A stretch of DNA of 48,847 nt from OPU3-GD-OMZ sp001901525. GTDB lineage: Bacteria; Pseudomonadota; Gammaproteobacteria; Methylococcales; Methylomonadaceae. The stretch covers positions 1 to 48,847 of the forward strand of contig CAXCEI010000008.1 in assembly GCA_963981505.1 (NCBI GenBank), read 5' to 3'. Within the stretch, counting starts at the first letter, position 1, and every line of letters begins with the position of its first letter. Of this stretch, positions 23,395 through 32,714 are shown in pieces. The notes under the pieces were generated by a model. It searched no databases. It was not told the DNA's origin and was given only the letters and a program-made list of their open reading frames with translations. The position numbers and the translations under genes are program-made.

Positions 23395-25263
23395 CTAAAC
23401 TTTATGATAAATATCGGCACCATCATCTAAAAACTCTTTAGATTTCTCACCCATACCTGTCTCTAAAGCTTCGCCCACCTCTATACCTTTCTCTGCCGCA
23501 TAATCTCTAACATCTTGACTAATTTTCATAGAACAAAAATGAGGCCCACACATCGAACAGAAATGTGCAACTTTTGCTGAATCTTTAGGCAATGTTTGAT
23601 CATGAAATTCCCGTGCTTTCTCAGGATCAAGACCTAGATTAAATTGGTCTTCCCAGCGGAACTCAAAACGCGCCTTAGATAAAGCATTATCCCGCGCCTG
23701 CGCACCGGGGTGTCCTTTCGCCAAATCAGCTGCATGTGCCGCAATTTTATAGGTCACAATACCTTCTCTAACGTCTTCCTTATTCGGCAGGCCTAAATGT
23801 TCTTTTTGAGTCACGTAACACAACATAGCACAACCATACCAACCAATATTAGCCGCTCCAATCGCTGAAGTAATATGATCGTAACCCGGCGCAATATCGG
23901 TTGTTAATGGCCCTAAGGTATAAAATGGCGCCTCGTCACACGCTTCTAGCTGCTTTTCCATATTGACCTTAACCATATGCAATGGCACATGCCCTGGCCC
24001 TTCAATCATGGTTTGGACATCGTGTTTCCAAGCAATTTTAGTTAATTCCCCCAAGGTTTCGAGCTCACCAAACTGAGCAGCATCATTGGCATCAGCGATA
24101 GAGCCGGGGCGCAAGCCATCCCCTAAAGAAAAGGAAACATCATAAGCCTTCATGATGTCACAAATATCTTCAAAATGCGTATAAAGAAAACTTTCCGTAT
24201 GGTGTGCTAAACACCACTTAGCCATTATAGAGCCACCGCGTGAAACAATACCCGTTACACGCCGTGCCGTTAATGGCACATGTTGCAATCGAACACCCGC
24301 ATGAATAGTGAAATAGTCAACGCCTTGTTCTGCTTGCTCTATTAATGTATCTTTAAAAATTTCCCACGTTAGTTCTTCAGCTTTACCGTCTACTTTTTCA
24401 AGCGCCTGATAAATAGGCACGGTACCAATAGGTACAGGGGAATTACGTATAATCCACTCCCGCGTTTCATGAATATTCTTACCCGTAGAGAGATCCATAA
24501 TCGTATCGGCGCCCCAACGAATACCCCACAACATCTTTTCAACCTCCTCTTCAATGGAAGAGGTCACCGCTGAATTTCCTAAATTACCATTAATTTTGAC
24601 CAAAAAATTACGACCAATAATCATCGGCTCTAATTCTGGGTGATTAATATTACACGGAATAATCGCCCGGCCTCTGGCGACTTCATCTCTAACAAACTCT
24701 GGCGTGATAATGGTTGGAATCGCTGCACCAAAAGATTCCCCTGGATGCTGGTTACGATAAAACTCGTGATTTTCTGCAATTTTCTGATTTTCTCTAATCG
24801 CAATATATTCCATTTCTGGTGTAATAACACCCTGCTTCGCATAATGCATCTGGGAGACATTAGCGCCAGACTTTGCTTTTCTTGGGTTATGCGTATATTG
24901 GAACCGTAAAGAGTCAAGTGCGGGATTTGATAAGCGCTCCTGTCCATAACGAGAACTTAATTGTTGTAATTGTTCCGTATCATTCCGGTCTTCAATCCAG
25001 TTGCCACGAACTGATGACAGACCTTTCAGTAAATTTATTTCAACTGCAGGGTCGGTATAAACCCCAGAAGTATCATAAACATAAATAGGGGGGTTCTTTT
25101 CTACGCCCATCGATACCGGAGTATCTGACAAGGTTATTTTCCGCATCGGTACGCGAATATCTTCGCGGCTTCCTTCCAGATAAATCTTCTCAGAAGCAGG
25201 GTATGGATCAATTCTGACACTAGAAATAGTAGCCGATGAAATGTCTTCACGAATAGCGCTCAT
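23395..25263 (-). CDS. thiC: Phosphomethylpyrimidine synthase
   Basis: A 622-residue radical-SAM enzyme that converts aminoimidazole ribotide to hydroxymethylpyrimidine phosphate for thiamine. The C-terminal iron-sulfur motif C-x2-C-x4-C is seen in HFCSMCGPHFCSMKI. Other family stretches include SLGDGLRPGSIADANDAAQF and EGPGHVPLHMVKVNMEKQ. The ATG at 25263 is chosen because it has GGAGAT 7 bases upstream, matches the length of relatives, and starts just after the TPP riboswitch; an upstream frame to 25341 runs into that RNA. Expression should fall when thiamine pyrophosphate is plentiful. Confidence 0.96.
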   Translation of the reverse strand: MSAIREDISSATISSVRIDPYPASEKIYLEGSREDIRVPMRKITLSDTPVSMGVEKNPPIYVYDTSGVYTDPAVEINLLKGLSSVRGNWIEDRNDTEQLQQLSSRYGQERLSNPALDSLRFQYTHNPRKAKSGANVSQMHYAKQGVITPEMEYIAIRENQKIAENHEFYRNQHPGESFGAAIPTIITPEFVRDEVARGRAIIPCNINHPELEPMIIGRNFLVKINGNLGNSAVTSSIEEEVEKMLWGIRWGADTIMDLSTGKNIHETREWIIRNSPVPIGTVPIYQALEKVDGKAEELTWEIFKDTLIEQAEQGVDYFTIHAGVRLQHVPLTARRVTGIVSRGGSIMAKWCLAHHTESFLYTHFEDICDIMKAYDVSFSLGDGLRPGSIADANDAAQFGELETLGELTKIAWKHDVQTMIEGPGHVPLHMVKVNMEKQLEACDEAPFYTLGPLTTDIAPGYDHITSAIGAANIGWYGCAMLCYVTQKEHLGLPNKEDVREGIVTYKIAAHAADLAKGHPGAQARDNALSKARFEFRWEDQFNLGLDPEKAREFHDQTLPKDSAKVAHFCSMCGPHFCSMKISQDVRDYAAEKGIEVGEALETGMGEKSKEFLDDGADIYHKV

Positions 25264-25301
25264 GCTAATCTCCAATAATTTTAAACAAGGCGCAAGAGTA
25301 T

Positions 25302-25379
25302 GGGGCTTTCCTACGCCGGTATTAACCGGAATCAGGTTCAAAGGGTAATCTCAGCCTTAAATCAGGCACCCCTAGCCTT
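25302..25379 (-). promoter_or_regulatory. TPP riboswitch (THI box) controlling thiC
   Basis: On the minus strand the leader contains GGGGTGCC, CTGAGAT, ACCCTTTGAACCTGAT and the closing GGCGTAGGAAAGCC, with outer strands GGCT and AGCC pairing as P1. All conserved TPP-binding elements are present in order, 40 bases before the thiC start. Confidence 0.95.
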
Positions 25380-25398
25380 GGGTGTTCTGGGGCATAAG

Positions 25399-25429
25399 AG
25401 AACTAGTCATGTTTTTCAACTAGCTCTCA
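25399..25429 (-). other. Hairpin in the thiC leader upstream of the riboswitch
   Basis: Plus-strand GAGAACTAGT and ACTAGCTCTC form a 10-bp stem with one mismatch around an 11-base loop. It lies 20 bases before the riboswitch in the thiC leader. It has no T-run, so it is not a normal terminator; it may only structure the leader. Confidence 0.4.
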
Positions 25430-25460
25430 TTAAATCCCACAAGTTTGGTTATTGCCAATA

Positions 25461-25469
25461 ATTATAGCA
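25461..25469 (-). promoter_or_regulatory. Extended -10 promoter of thiC
   Basis: The minus strand reads TGCTATAAT, a perfect extended -10 (TGnTATAAT). No good -35 is seen, as is common with this type. Transcription would start near 25454, about 75 bases before the riboswitch. Confidence 0.6.
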
Positions 25470-25662
25470 AACCTGACTCCTGACTTATAGATAAAGCAAT
25501 TCTATTACTGATTAAAAAACTTATGCAATGATACTTAATGGCTCGTAGCACATATAAAACTGTTCCCCTGCCAACAAAAAGAATGCTATTCTTCACCAAC
25601 GTAACCCCGTTGACCCTAAATAAATACTCAGTGGATATCGCATACTTACATACATCGAGCTA

Positions 25663-26394
25663 ATGTCTTTAACCAGCGACCCAAAAATCTCACATAAACC
25701 GGTTCTCGAATTTAAAAGTGGATCTTTTACCGTTCCTAGCTTACATTTGGTCGGGAATGATTTAGATGCCATTAAAATTGAGCTCGAAATAAAAATTAAA
25801 CAGGCACCTGATTTTTTTAGTCAATCCGCTATTATCATTGACCTTCAGACACTAACTGAAAAAAATATCACGCTCAATGCAAACGATCTCATCGTCTTAG
25901 TTCGCACACTGAATTTCCAGCCTATTGGACTGAGAGGTGGTACTACAGCCCAAAATGAGCAAGCCAGATTATTAAATCTGGCCGTCCTCACGACACCTCA
26001 TCAAGGAAATGCAACAAAAACAGAACCATCAAAGTTGGCATCACCACCCACCCCTGACGAGCCTGACTTAGAAACCAGCAAGATCATAAGTTCACAAGTT
26101 CGCTCTGGCCAACGTATATACAGCAAAACTGACTTAATCATTTTATCCAGCGTCAGCCCGGGAGCTGAAATAATTTCTGAAGGTAACATCCATATCTATG
26201 GATCCTTAAAAGGACGTGCCTTAGCCGGTGTCTTAGGCGATAAAGAATCCCGAATTTTTTGCTTAAACCTTGAAGCAGAACTCATTTCTATTGCCGGCAT
26301 TTATCAAGTTAGCGAAAATCTTGATGCCGCAAGCCACAAAAAACCTATACAAATTTTTCTGAATAATGAAAAATTAATTATTCAAGATTTCTAA
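25663..26394 (+). CDS. minC: Septum site-determining protein
   Basis: A 243-residue inhibitor of FtsZ assembly. The N-terminal domain holds the FtsZ-binding part, then a linker (about 110-140) with Pro and acidic residues, then a C-terminal beta-helix domain with VRSGQRIYSKTDLIILSSV, GAEIISEGNIHIYGSLKGRA and AGVLGDKESRIF, the part that dimerises and binds MinD. It is the first gene of minCDE; minD follows after 27 bases. Together they keep the division ring at mid-cell. Confidence 0.95.
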   Translation: MSLTSDPKISHKPVLEFKSGSFTVPSLHLVGNDLDAIKIELEIKIKQAPDFFSQSAIIIDLQTLTEKNITLNANDLIVLVRTLNFQPIGLRGGTTAQNEQARLLNLAVLTTPHQGNATKTEPSKLASPPTPDEPDLETSKIISSQVRSGQRIYSKTDLIILSSVSPGAEIISEGNIHIYGSLKGRALAGVLGDKESRIFCLNLEAELISIAGIYQVSENLDAASHKKPIQIFLNNEKLIIQDF

Positions 26395-26421
26395 AGACAG
26401 ACTTATCAGGAGAACATCAAA

Positions 26422-27234
26422 TTGGCTAGAATTATTGTCGTAACATCAGGAAAGGGTGGTGTTGGAAAAACTACAACCAGCGCTGCACTCGCCATGGGTT
26501 TAGCTCAAAAAGGTCATAAGACTGTTGTCATTGATTTTGATGTAGGTCTACGTAATCTTGACTTAATCATGGGGTGTGAGCGCAGGGTCGTTTATGATTT
26601 TATTAATGTCATTAGCGGTGAGTCAACACTTAACCAATCATTAATTAAAGATAAAAGATGTAATCAGCTGTATATCTTACCCGCATCTCAAACACGTGAT
26701 AAAGAAGCGCTCACTCAAGAAGGCGTTGGGAAGGTGCTGGATGAGTTATCAAAAACTTTTAAATATATTATCTGTGACTCACCGGCTGGAATAGAAAGAG
26801 GCGCCACACTCGCCATGTATTATGCGGATGATGCTTTTGTTGTTACTAACCCTGAGGTTTCATCTGTCCGTGACTCTGACCGTATGCTGGGAATACTTTC
26901 AAGTAAATCAAGACGTGCCGAAGAAGGTCTCGAACCAATCAAAGAATACCTGTTATTGACACGTTATTCACCGAGTCGTGTCGAACTGGGTGAGATGTTA
27001 AGTATTGATGACGTCCAGGACATTTTATCACTCCATCTGATCGGTGTGATTCCTGAATCTAAAGCAGTATTGAATGCTTCCAATGCAGGCATACCGATAA
27101 TTCTTAATGAGAAAAGTAAAGCAGGACAAGCTTACTCTGATATTGTTGAGCGCTATTTAGGCAATGATGTGCCACATCGTTTCATTGCACCTAACAAGAA
27201 AGGTCTCTTTGGCAGAATTTTTGGAGGTAAATAA
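26422..27234 (+). CDS. minD: Septum site-determining ATPase
   Basis: A 270-residue membrane-cycling ATPase. The deviant Walker A motif GKGGVGKTT is at residues 10-18 (ARIIVVTSGKGGVGKTT), switch residues lie in DFDVGLRNLD, and the C-terminal amphipathic helix is GLFGRIFGGK, which binds the membrane. It starts at TTG (26422) with AGGAG about 9 bases upstream; no ATG lies near. It carries MinC to the membrane and is released by MinE. Its stop overlaps the minE start by one base (TAATG). Confidence 0.97.
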   Translation: MARIIVVTSGKGGVGKTTTSAALAMGLAQKGHKTVVIDFDVGLRNLDLIMGCERRVVYDFINVISGESTLNQSLIKDKRCNQLYILPASQTRDKEALTQEGVGKVLDELSKTFKYIICDSPAGIERGATLAMYYADDAFVVTNPEVSSVRDSDRMLGILSSKSRRAEEGLEPIKEYLLLTRYSPSRVELGEMLSIDDVQDILSLHLIGVIPESKAVLNASNAGIPIILNEKSKAGQAYSDIVERYLGNDVPHRFIAPNKKGLFGRIFGGK

Positions 27235-27491
27235 TGAGCTTGTTAGATTATTTTAGAACTAAAAAACCAAGTTCAGCATCTCTTGCGAAAGAGCGATTAC
27301 AAATTTTAGTAGCGCATGAACATGCCGCTGAAAATCAACCCTCATACCTCCCCGAACTACAAAAAGAACTTTTAACCGTAGTCGCTAAATATGTTGAGGT
27401 TGACCTCAATGCCATTACCATTAATTTTGAACAAGATGAACATCAAGATATTTTTGAACTCAAAATAGATATCCCCAGTGATGCAGACTAA
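27234..27491 (+). CDS. minE: Cell division topological specificity factor
   Basis: An 85-residue protein with the usual two parts. The N-terminal amphipathic segment (MSLLDYFRTKKPSSASLAKE) contacts the membrane and MinD, and ERLQILVAHEHA starts the anti-MinCD region. The C-terminal half is the dimerising topological domain. It stimulates MinD ATPase and drives the Min oscillation. One base is shared with minD, so translation is coupled. Confidence 0.95.
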   Translation: MSLLDYFRTKKPSSASLAKERLQILVAHEHAAENQPSYLPELQKELLTVVAKYVEVDLNAITINFEQDEHQDIFELKIDIPSDAD

Positions 27492-27511
27492 CGCTCCCTG
27501 TTGCTATCAAC

Positions 27512-27540
27512 AGGCTTAAAATGAGCTATCTTTTAGGCCT
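27512..27540. terminator. Likely terminator between minE and mgtE (convergent)
   Basis: AGGCTTAAAA and TTTTAGGCCT form a 10-bp stem with one G-T pair around a 9-base loop, followed by GTTTTAC. A smaller hairpin, CTGTTG/CAACAG, precedes it. The T-run is short, so strength is uncertain. Confidence 0.5.
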
Positions 27541-27543
27541 GTT

Positions 27544-28890
27544 TTACAACAAATAAATAGTAGCGAGCCCAAGAAAAACAAAAAAGCCAAGAACATCTGT
27601 TACGGTTGTCAAAATCACCCCGCCCGCCAAGGCCGGATCAATATTTAGTCGTTGTAATAACATCGGTATTAATGCCCCGGCCAATGCTGCAAAAATAAGA
27701 TTAATCATTAACGCTACAGCAATTAAAATACCAATATTAATATTATCGAACCAAAGCGAAACGATACAACCAACAAAAAAAGCCCAAACCACACCATTGA
27801 TCAGTCCAATCGCTAACTCTTTGATTACCAGACTATTAACATTAGCACGACCAATTTGACGAAGTGCCAAACCACGAATAAACAAGGTCAATGTCTGACT
27901 GCCGGCAATCCCGCCCATACTCGCAACAATCGGCATTAAAATAGCCAAAACAACGATCTTATCAACCGTCGCCTCAAAAACACCAATCACCCAGGAGGCC
28001 AACAGAGCAGTACACAAATTCACACCCAACCAGAGCGCTCTTCTTTTAGCACTTAACAATACTGGCGCAAACATATCCTGTTCTTCATCAAGCCCAACCA
28101 TACTCATAAACGAATGGTCACTCTCGTCACGAATAACATCAACAACATCATCAATGGTTATTCGACCTAATAATTTCCCTGATTCCGATAAAACAGGCGC
28201 CGAGACAAGATTATGTTCTTCAAACAATAAAGCAATGTCTTCAATTGGCATTTGTACCTGAATAACATCCACATTTTCTTTAATCATGAGGTTCTCAACA
28301 CGCTCCCCACCGTCATAGGTTAATAATGCCGTTAACGGTAAAACCCCCTTAAAGTTATCGTCGCGATCAACAACAATAATCTTATCAGTCGACTTAGGAA
28401 TCTCTCCTTTCAAACGCAAGTAACGAATAACAACATTTAAATTTACGTCTGAGCGAATCGATAATGTGTCAAGACTCATTAAGCCGCCAGCACAATCATC
28501 GTCGTAATTTAAAACACTTTCAACACGCGCCCGGTCCTGTTGCCCCATGGACTCTAAAACAGTATTTAATATAACTTCCGGCACATCTTTTAGAAAATCA
28601 ACTAAATCATCAGACTCTAATGTATCGGCCGCGTAGATCAGTGCATTATCATCTGTGGCTTCAATGAGCCCAACTCTAACCTCATCATTTAATTCAACCA
28701 ATACCTCACCAACAAATTCAACCGGCACTAACTCCCAAATAATCTCACGGTCTCTAGGCCTTAATGACTCCAGTAAATGCGCTATTTCGGCCGGGTGTAA
28801 AACACTCACCAACCGCTGCACCGATTGTAAGGTACCGCTTTCAAGACGATCGGTTACAAACTGTAATTGTTGTTCTTTATTGGGCTGCAT
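27544..28890 (-). CDS. mgtE: Magnesium transporter MgtE
   Basis: A 448-residue magnesium channel. An N-terminal helical domain (LVSVLHPAEIAHLLESL) is followed by two CBS domains (about residues 130-260) that sense cytosolic magnesium, then a plug helix and five membrane helices. The conserved pore stretch is IVASMGGIAGSQTLTLFIRG and the last helices include PALAGGVILTTVTDVLGFF. It forms a dimeric gated pore in the inner membrane. It sits downstream of rapZ on the same strand after a 120-base gap, possibly with its own promoter. In E. coli this position holds npr (ptsO), not mgtE. Confidence 0.95.
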   Translation of the reverse strand: MQPNKEQQLQFVTDRLESGTLQSVQRLVSVLHPAEIAHLLESLRPRDREIIWELVPVEFVGEVLVELNDEVRVGLIEATDDNALIYAADTLESDDLVDFLKDVPEVILNTVLESMGQQDRARVESVLNYDDDCAGGLMSLDTLSIRSDVNLNVVIRYLRLKGEIPKSTDKIIVVDRDDNFKGVLPLTALLTYDGGERVENLMIKENVDVIQVQMPIEDIALLFEEHNLVSAPVLSESGKLLGRITIDDVVDVIRDESDHSFMSMVGLDEEQDMFAPVLLSAKRRALWLGVNLCTALLASWVIGVFEATVDKIVVLAILMPIVASMGGIAGSQTLTLFIRGLALRQIGRANVNSLVIKELAIGLINGVVWAFFVGCIVSLWFDNINIGILIAVALMINLIFAALAGALIPMLLQRLNIDPALAGGVILTTVTDVLGFFVFLGLATIYLL

Positions 28891-29010
28891 AAATTTACCG
28901 GCGTTATTAGCTACGTTATTTAACAGTCATAAAACTCAAATAACTCATAAGGACTTAAAAGCATAAGTTCCCTCATTTTCAAAAAGAAAACCCAACTCAA
29001 ACGTTAGATA

Positions 29011-29868
29011 TTACAACAACTCGCGGTGCCGGTGAATCACATTCATTGCTGATGACTTAAAATACTGTGCCAGTTTATCAATTAAAAACACCGATCGATG
29101 TTGCCCTCCGGTACAACCAATCGCTACTGTCAAATATAAGCGATTATCAGCTATAAACTTAGGAAGCCAACGATCAAGAAAACCGGTAATGTCTTTATAA
29201 AACAGTTGCACATCTTCTTCATTATTAAAAAAGTCAACGACTGCGGCATCTTTCCCCGTGAAGCCTCTTAATTCCGGCACCCAATAGGGATTAGGCAAAC
29301 TTCGGGCATCAAAAATAAAATCGGCATCGAGTGGCGTACCATGCTTATACCCAAAGGACTGAAGAATCAACGACAATCGGGTATTGTCATGCATACCCAC
29401 ATATGATTTGATCTGACTCCGTAACTGGTGATAATTAGTTTGACTGGTATCGATCACTAAATCGGCATATTTAGCAATTGATTTTAGAACATCTTTTTCA
29501 ATATTAATCGCCTCAGCCAAGGGCAAATTAAAATCAGATAAAGGATGACGCCGACGGGTTTCACTGTAACGTTTTAACAGCGCTGACTTATCTGCCTGAA
29601 TGTATATAACCTCAACATCCACACCTTTTGTTCTGATTAAGGTCAAGACCTCTTTAAAGTCTCTTAGCGCTTCACTTTGGTTTCTTGCATCAATACCAAT
29701 AGCCGTTTTTTCATAAACGTTTCGTTCTACTAACATAACATGACTAATGAATTGTTCGAATAACAGTATCGGTAAATTATCAATACAGTTAAAGCCACAA
29801 TCTTCCAAAGCACCTAAGGCAACATTCTTACCTGCTCCAGAGTGGCCACTGACAATAACGAGTCTCAT
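29011..29868 (-). CDS. rapZ: RNase adapter / P-loop regulator RapZ
   Basis: A 285-residue protein with a P-loop GHSGAGKN (residues 8-15) and the C-terminal conserved block VAIGCTGGQHRSVFLIDKLA. In E. coli it guides RNase E to a small RNA that controls amino-sugar synthesis. It lies downstream of hpf in the rpoN cluster, as expected. In E. coli ptsN separates hpf and rapZ; here only 99 bases lie between them and no ptsN is seen. Confidence 0.93.
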   Translation of the reverse strand: MRLVIVSGHSGAGKNVALGALEDCGFNCIDNLPILLFEQFISHVMLVERNVYEKTAIGIDARNQSEALRDFKEVLTLIRTKGVDVEVIYIQADKSALLKRYSETRRRHPLSDFNLPLAEAINIEKDVLKSIAKYADLVIDTSQTNYHQLRSQIKSYVGMHDNTRLSLILQSFGYKHGTPLDADFIFDARSLPNPYWVPELRGFTGKDAAVVDFFNNEEDVQLFYKDITGFLDRWLPKFIADNRLYLTVAIGCTGGQHRSVFLIDKLAQYFKSSAMNVIHRHRELL

Positions 29869-29967
29869 GATAAAAGATCTTTCATTTTGGATTCTGCAAA
29901 ATAACTTAAGAACGGAGCAAACCGAAACTGTTCACTATTTTGCAAAACCCAGAAAAATCACATTTAA

Positions 29968-30261
29968 CTAAAGGCGATGATCACTAACTTTCTCTTTATT
30001 TTTCAAAAGTTGTCGATCTAATTTATCAACTAAGGCATCGATAGCTGGATACATATCTTCTTGATGATCTTCTGCAAAAATCTTAGCACCACGGATTTGA
30101 ACAGTCGCCTCTGCTTTCTGAATCAATTTTTCTACTGATAAAATCACATGCACATCTGTGACATTATCGATATGCCGCTCTATTTTCTTAAATTTAGCAT
30201 TAACATAACCTTTTAAAGATTCAGTTACATCAATATGGTGGCCAGTTACACTTATCATCAT
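29968..30261 (-). CDS. hpf: Ribosome hibernation promoting factor (short form)
   Basis: A 97-residue protein starting MMISVTGHHIDVTESLKGYV, the typical opening of short HPF. It binds the 30S subunit and helps pair 70S ribosomes into inactive dimers in stationary phase. Its length shows it lacks the C-terminal dimerisation domain of the long form. It lies 38 bases after rpoN, as in most proteobacteria. Two ATG codons start the frame; either could be used. Confidence 0.94.
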   Translation of the reverse strand: MMISVTGHHIDVTESLKGYVNAKFKKIERHIDNVTDVHVILSVEKLIQKAEATVQIRGAKIFAEDHQEDMYPAIDALVDKLDRQLLKNKEKVSDHRL

Positions 30262-30299
30262 AAATACACTCCTGTTTTCAGTAACAACTTAAATCACTT

Positions 30300-31763
30300 T
30301 TACGAAAGTCTTTTCCTTTGATTCGATGATGGGATAGACATGCCTTCCCGATATTTAGCAATAGTTCGTCTTGCAACGTTAATACCTTTTTCATTCAAAA
30401 AAGCAGCAATCTTACTATCACTTAGTGGTTTCTCAGGACTCTCCTCATCAATTAACTCCTTAATAAAAGACCGAATTGCAATTGCAGAACACTCCCCTCC
30501 TCCAGCAGTTGAAACATGACTTGAGAAAAAATACTTAAATTCAAAAACACCACTCACTGTGTGCATATATTTTTGCGTTGTCACCCTTGATATAGTCGAT
30601 TCATGGAGGTCTAGTTCCTCAGCAATATCTTTTAAAATCATAGGTTTCATCGCTATAGGTCCATTTTCTAAGAAACCGACCTGTTTTTCCACGATACTTT
30701 TAGCAACACGCAAAATAGTATCATTACGACTGCGCAAACTTTTTATAAACCACCGAGCCTCCTGCAATTGATTTCTCATCGAAATATTGTCTGTGCTTTC
30801 GTCGGCTCTTTTAACCATACCTGAATACAAGGCATTGACCCGTATTTTTGGCGCTACATCAGGATTAAGTTCTACTTGCCATTTCCCCTTTCCTAAGCGC
30901 ACCACATAAACATCAGGCACAACATAATCACTCAGAACCGTATTTAAGATAGCACCAGGTTTTGGATCTAATGAACGAACAATGGCAATAATATCTTTCA
31001 ATTGCTCTATAGTGACCGCTAATTTTCGCATTAATTTTTGGCGGTTATTGCTAGCAAGTAATTCAAGATGATCGGTTACCAATCTCAAGGTGATTTCCTT
31101 TATCTCCTCAGGTAACGCCTTGTGTTGTAATTGCAGTCTTAAGCAATCAGATAAATCAATTGCCGCGACACCGGGCGGGTCAAAATTCTGGACTCGATGC
31201 AAAACCGCTTCAACTTCAGAAAAAAACAACTCCTCTAACTGTGGAATAAGACTCTGCCAAATGACATCCAGAGAGTCAATAAGATAACCATCATCACTAA
31301 TATTATCAATTAAGGAACTTGCTATAATTTGTTCGCGCTCTGAGAATGAGACAAATTCCAATTGCCAAAACAAATAATCTTGTAACGACTCAGCCTCACT
31401 GTATTGAGCCTGATAATCAGGCCTATCTGCAGTACCATTAACAGGCATAGTTTGAGCGTTATCATAGATATCTGCCCACGTTGTATCGATCGGCAAGTCA
31501 TCAGGAAGTACGACCTCAGAGCCATGACTTGTAATTAAGTCACCCTCATTTTCCTGACTAAGAGAATCACTATTTTCTACCGGTTTTTGAAAATCATCCG
31601 CTTCATCCTCATTTTCAACCTCCAGCATATAGTTAGAATCTAAAGCCTGCTGAATTTCTTGCTGCATATCCAAAGTGGATAATTGCAACAACTTAATCGC
31701 CTGTTGCAATTGAGGCGTCATTGTTAACTTTTGTCCAAGACGAAGTTGTAATGATTGTTTCAT
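30300..31763 (-). CDS. rpoN: RNA polymerase sigma-54 factor
   Basis: A 487-residue sigma-54. The N-terminal glutamine-rich activator-contacting region is QLRLGQKLTMTPQLQQAIKL; an acidic linker follows (residues about 50-90). The core-binding domain is in the middle, and the C-terminal DNA-binding part ends with the RpoN box ARRTIAKYRE. It directs transcription from -24/-12 promoters that need AAA+ activators. The gene stands 219 bases downstream of lptB and is followed by hpf, the conserved order. Confidence 0.97.
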   Translation of the reverse strand: MKQSLQLRLGQKLTMTPQLQQAIKLLQLSTLDMQQEIQQALDSNYMLEVENEDEADDFQKPVENSDSLSQENEGDLITSHGSEVVLPDDLPIDTTWADIYDNAQTMPVNGTADRPDYQAQYSEAESLQDYLFWQLEFVSFSEREQIIASSLIDNISDDGYLIDSLDVIWQSLIPQLEELFFSEVEAVLHRVQNFDPPGVAAIDLSDCLRLQLQHKALPEEIKEITLRLVTDHLELLASNNRQKLMRKLAVTIEQLKDIIAIVRSLDPKPGAILNTVLSDYVVPDVYVVRLGKGKWQVELNPDVAPKIRVNALYSGMVKRADESTDNISMRNQLQEARWFIKSLRSRNDTILRVAKSIVEKQVGFLENGPIAMKPMILKDIAEELDLHESTISRVTTQKYMHTVSGVFEFKYFFSSHVSTAGGGECSAIAIRSFIKELIDEESPEKPLSDSKIAAFLNEKGINVARRTIAKYREGMSIPSSNQRKRLS

Positions 31764-31981
31764 AAGATCCTTATTAAGAACACATTGATTTCAGCCTGAT
31801 TCTATTAATTTTTTTTTACCTTAACTCAATTTTCAAACCTATAAAAAAACATTTATTACCCTAACTTTTTTAATCTAACCCATTACTTAAAGTAAAGCAT
31901 TGCTGACAGTTTACTACACCTAACCCGCTATAACTGATCGATTTAAGGGTACAAACCACAAATAATCGCAGTTTACAAAAT
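31764..31981. other. AT-rich intergenic region before rpoN
   Basis: About 218 bases between lptB and rpoN, very AT-rich, without a supported gene. It probably contains the rpoN promoter and the end of the lpt transcript; I could not place a convincing -10/-35 pair or a strong terminator. Confidence 0.45.
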
Positions 31982-32707
31982 TTATAAGGTAAAGTCCTCA
32001 CCCAAGTAAACTTTACGCACCTCTTCGTTATCTACAATTTCATGACTGCTTCCTTCGGCGATAATCTTTCCTGCATTAACAATATAGGCCCGATCACAAA
32101 CGCCGAGTGTTTCTCGAACATTATGCTCCGTAATTAAAACGCCAATCCCACGTTTAGAAAGGTGCTCAATAATTCCTTTAATGTCTTTAACTGACAGCGG
32201 ATCAACACCTGCAAAAGGCTCATCTAATAAAATAAATTGCGGCTCCATTGCTAAAGCCCTCGCTATCTCTACGCGGCGACGCTCCCCCCCTGACAAGCCC
32301 ATTGCTACATTATCAGACAAATGTTCAATAGTTAACTCATGAAGCAATTCATCAATCATGACTTCAATCTGTCCGTCTGTTAATTCTGGCCGCAGTTGTA
32401 ACACCGCTCTTAAATTATCTGCCACACTGAGCTTACGAAACACTGACGCCTCCTGCGGTAAATAGCCAATCCCCATTTTCGCTCTTAAATTCATGGGATG
32501 ATGGGTGATATCTATTTGATCTAAAAAGATCCTACCGGAGTCCAACTTCACCAACCCTACAACCATATAAAAACTGGTTGTTTTACCCGCTCCATTCGGT
32601 CCTAAAAGCCCAACAATCTCACCGGTATCAACATGAATGGAAATATCATCCACAACATTGCGTTTATGGTAACTTTTAACAAGGTTCTTAGCGGCTAATC
32701 TGGCCAT
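31982..32707 (-). CDS. lptB: LPS export ABC transporter ATP-binding protein
   Basis: A 241-residue ABC ATPase. Walker A is GPNGAGKTT (near residue 35), the signature is LSGGERRR, Walker B is FILLDEPFAGVDP, and the switch histidine is in ITEHNVRETL. It powers extraction of lipopolysaccharide from the inner membrane through LptFG and the LptC-LptA bridge. It follows lptA by 7 bases. Confidence 0.97.
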   Translation of the reverse strand: MARLAAKNLVKSYHKRNVVDDISIHVDTGEIVGLLGPNGAGKTTSFYMVVGLVKLDSGRIFLDQIDITHHPMNLRAKMGIGYLPQEASVFRKLSVADNLRAVLQLRPELTDGQIEVMIDELLHELTIEHLSDNVAMGLSGGERRRVEIARALAMEPQFILLDEPFAGVDPLSVKDIKGIIEHLSKRGIGVLITEHNVRETLGVCDRAYIVNAGKIIAEGSSHEIVDNEEVRKVYLGEDFTL

Positions 32708-32714
32708 AGTTAAA

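Noticed and set aside
25264..25341. An upstream in-frame extension of thiC
   Set aside because: It lies partly in the TPP riboswitch; a good ribosome-binding site marks the ATG at 25263.
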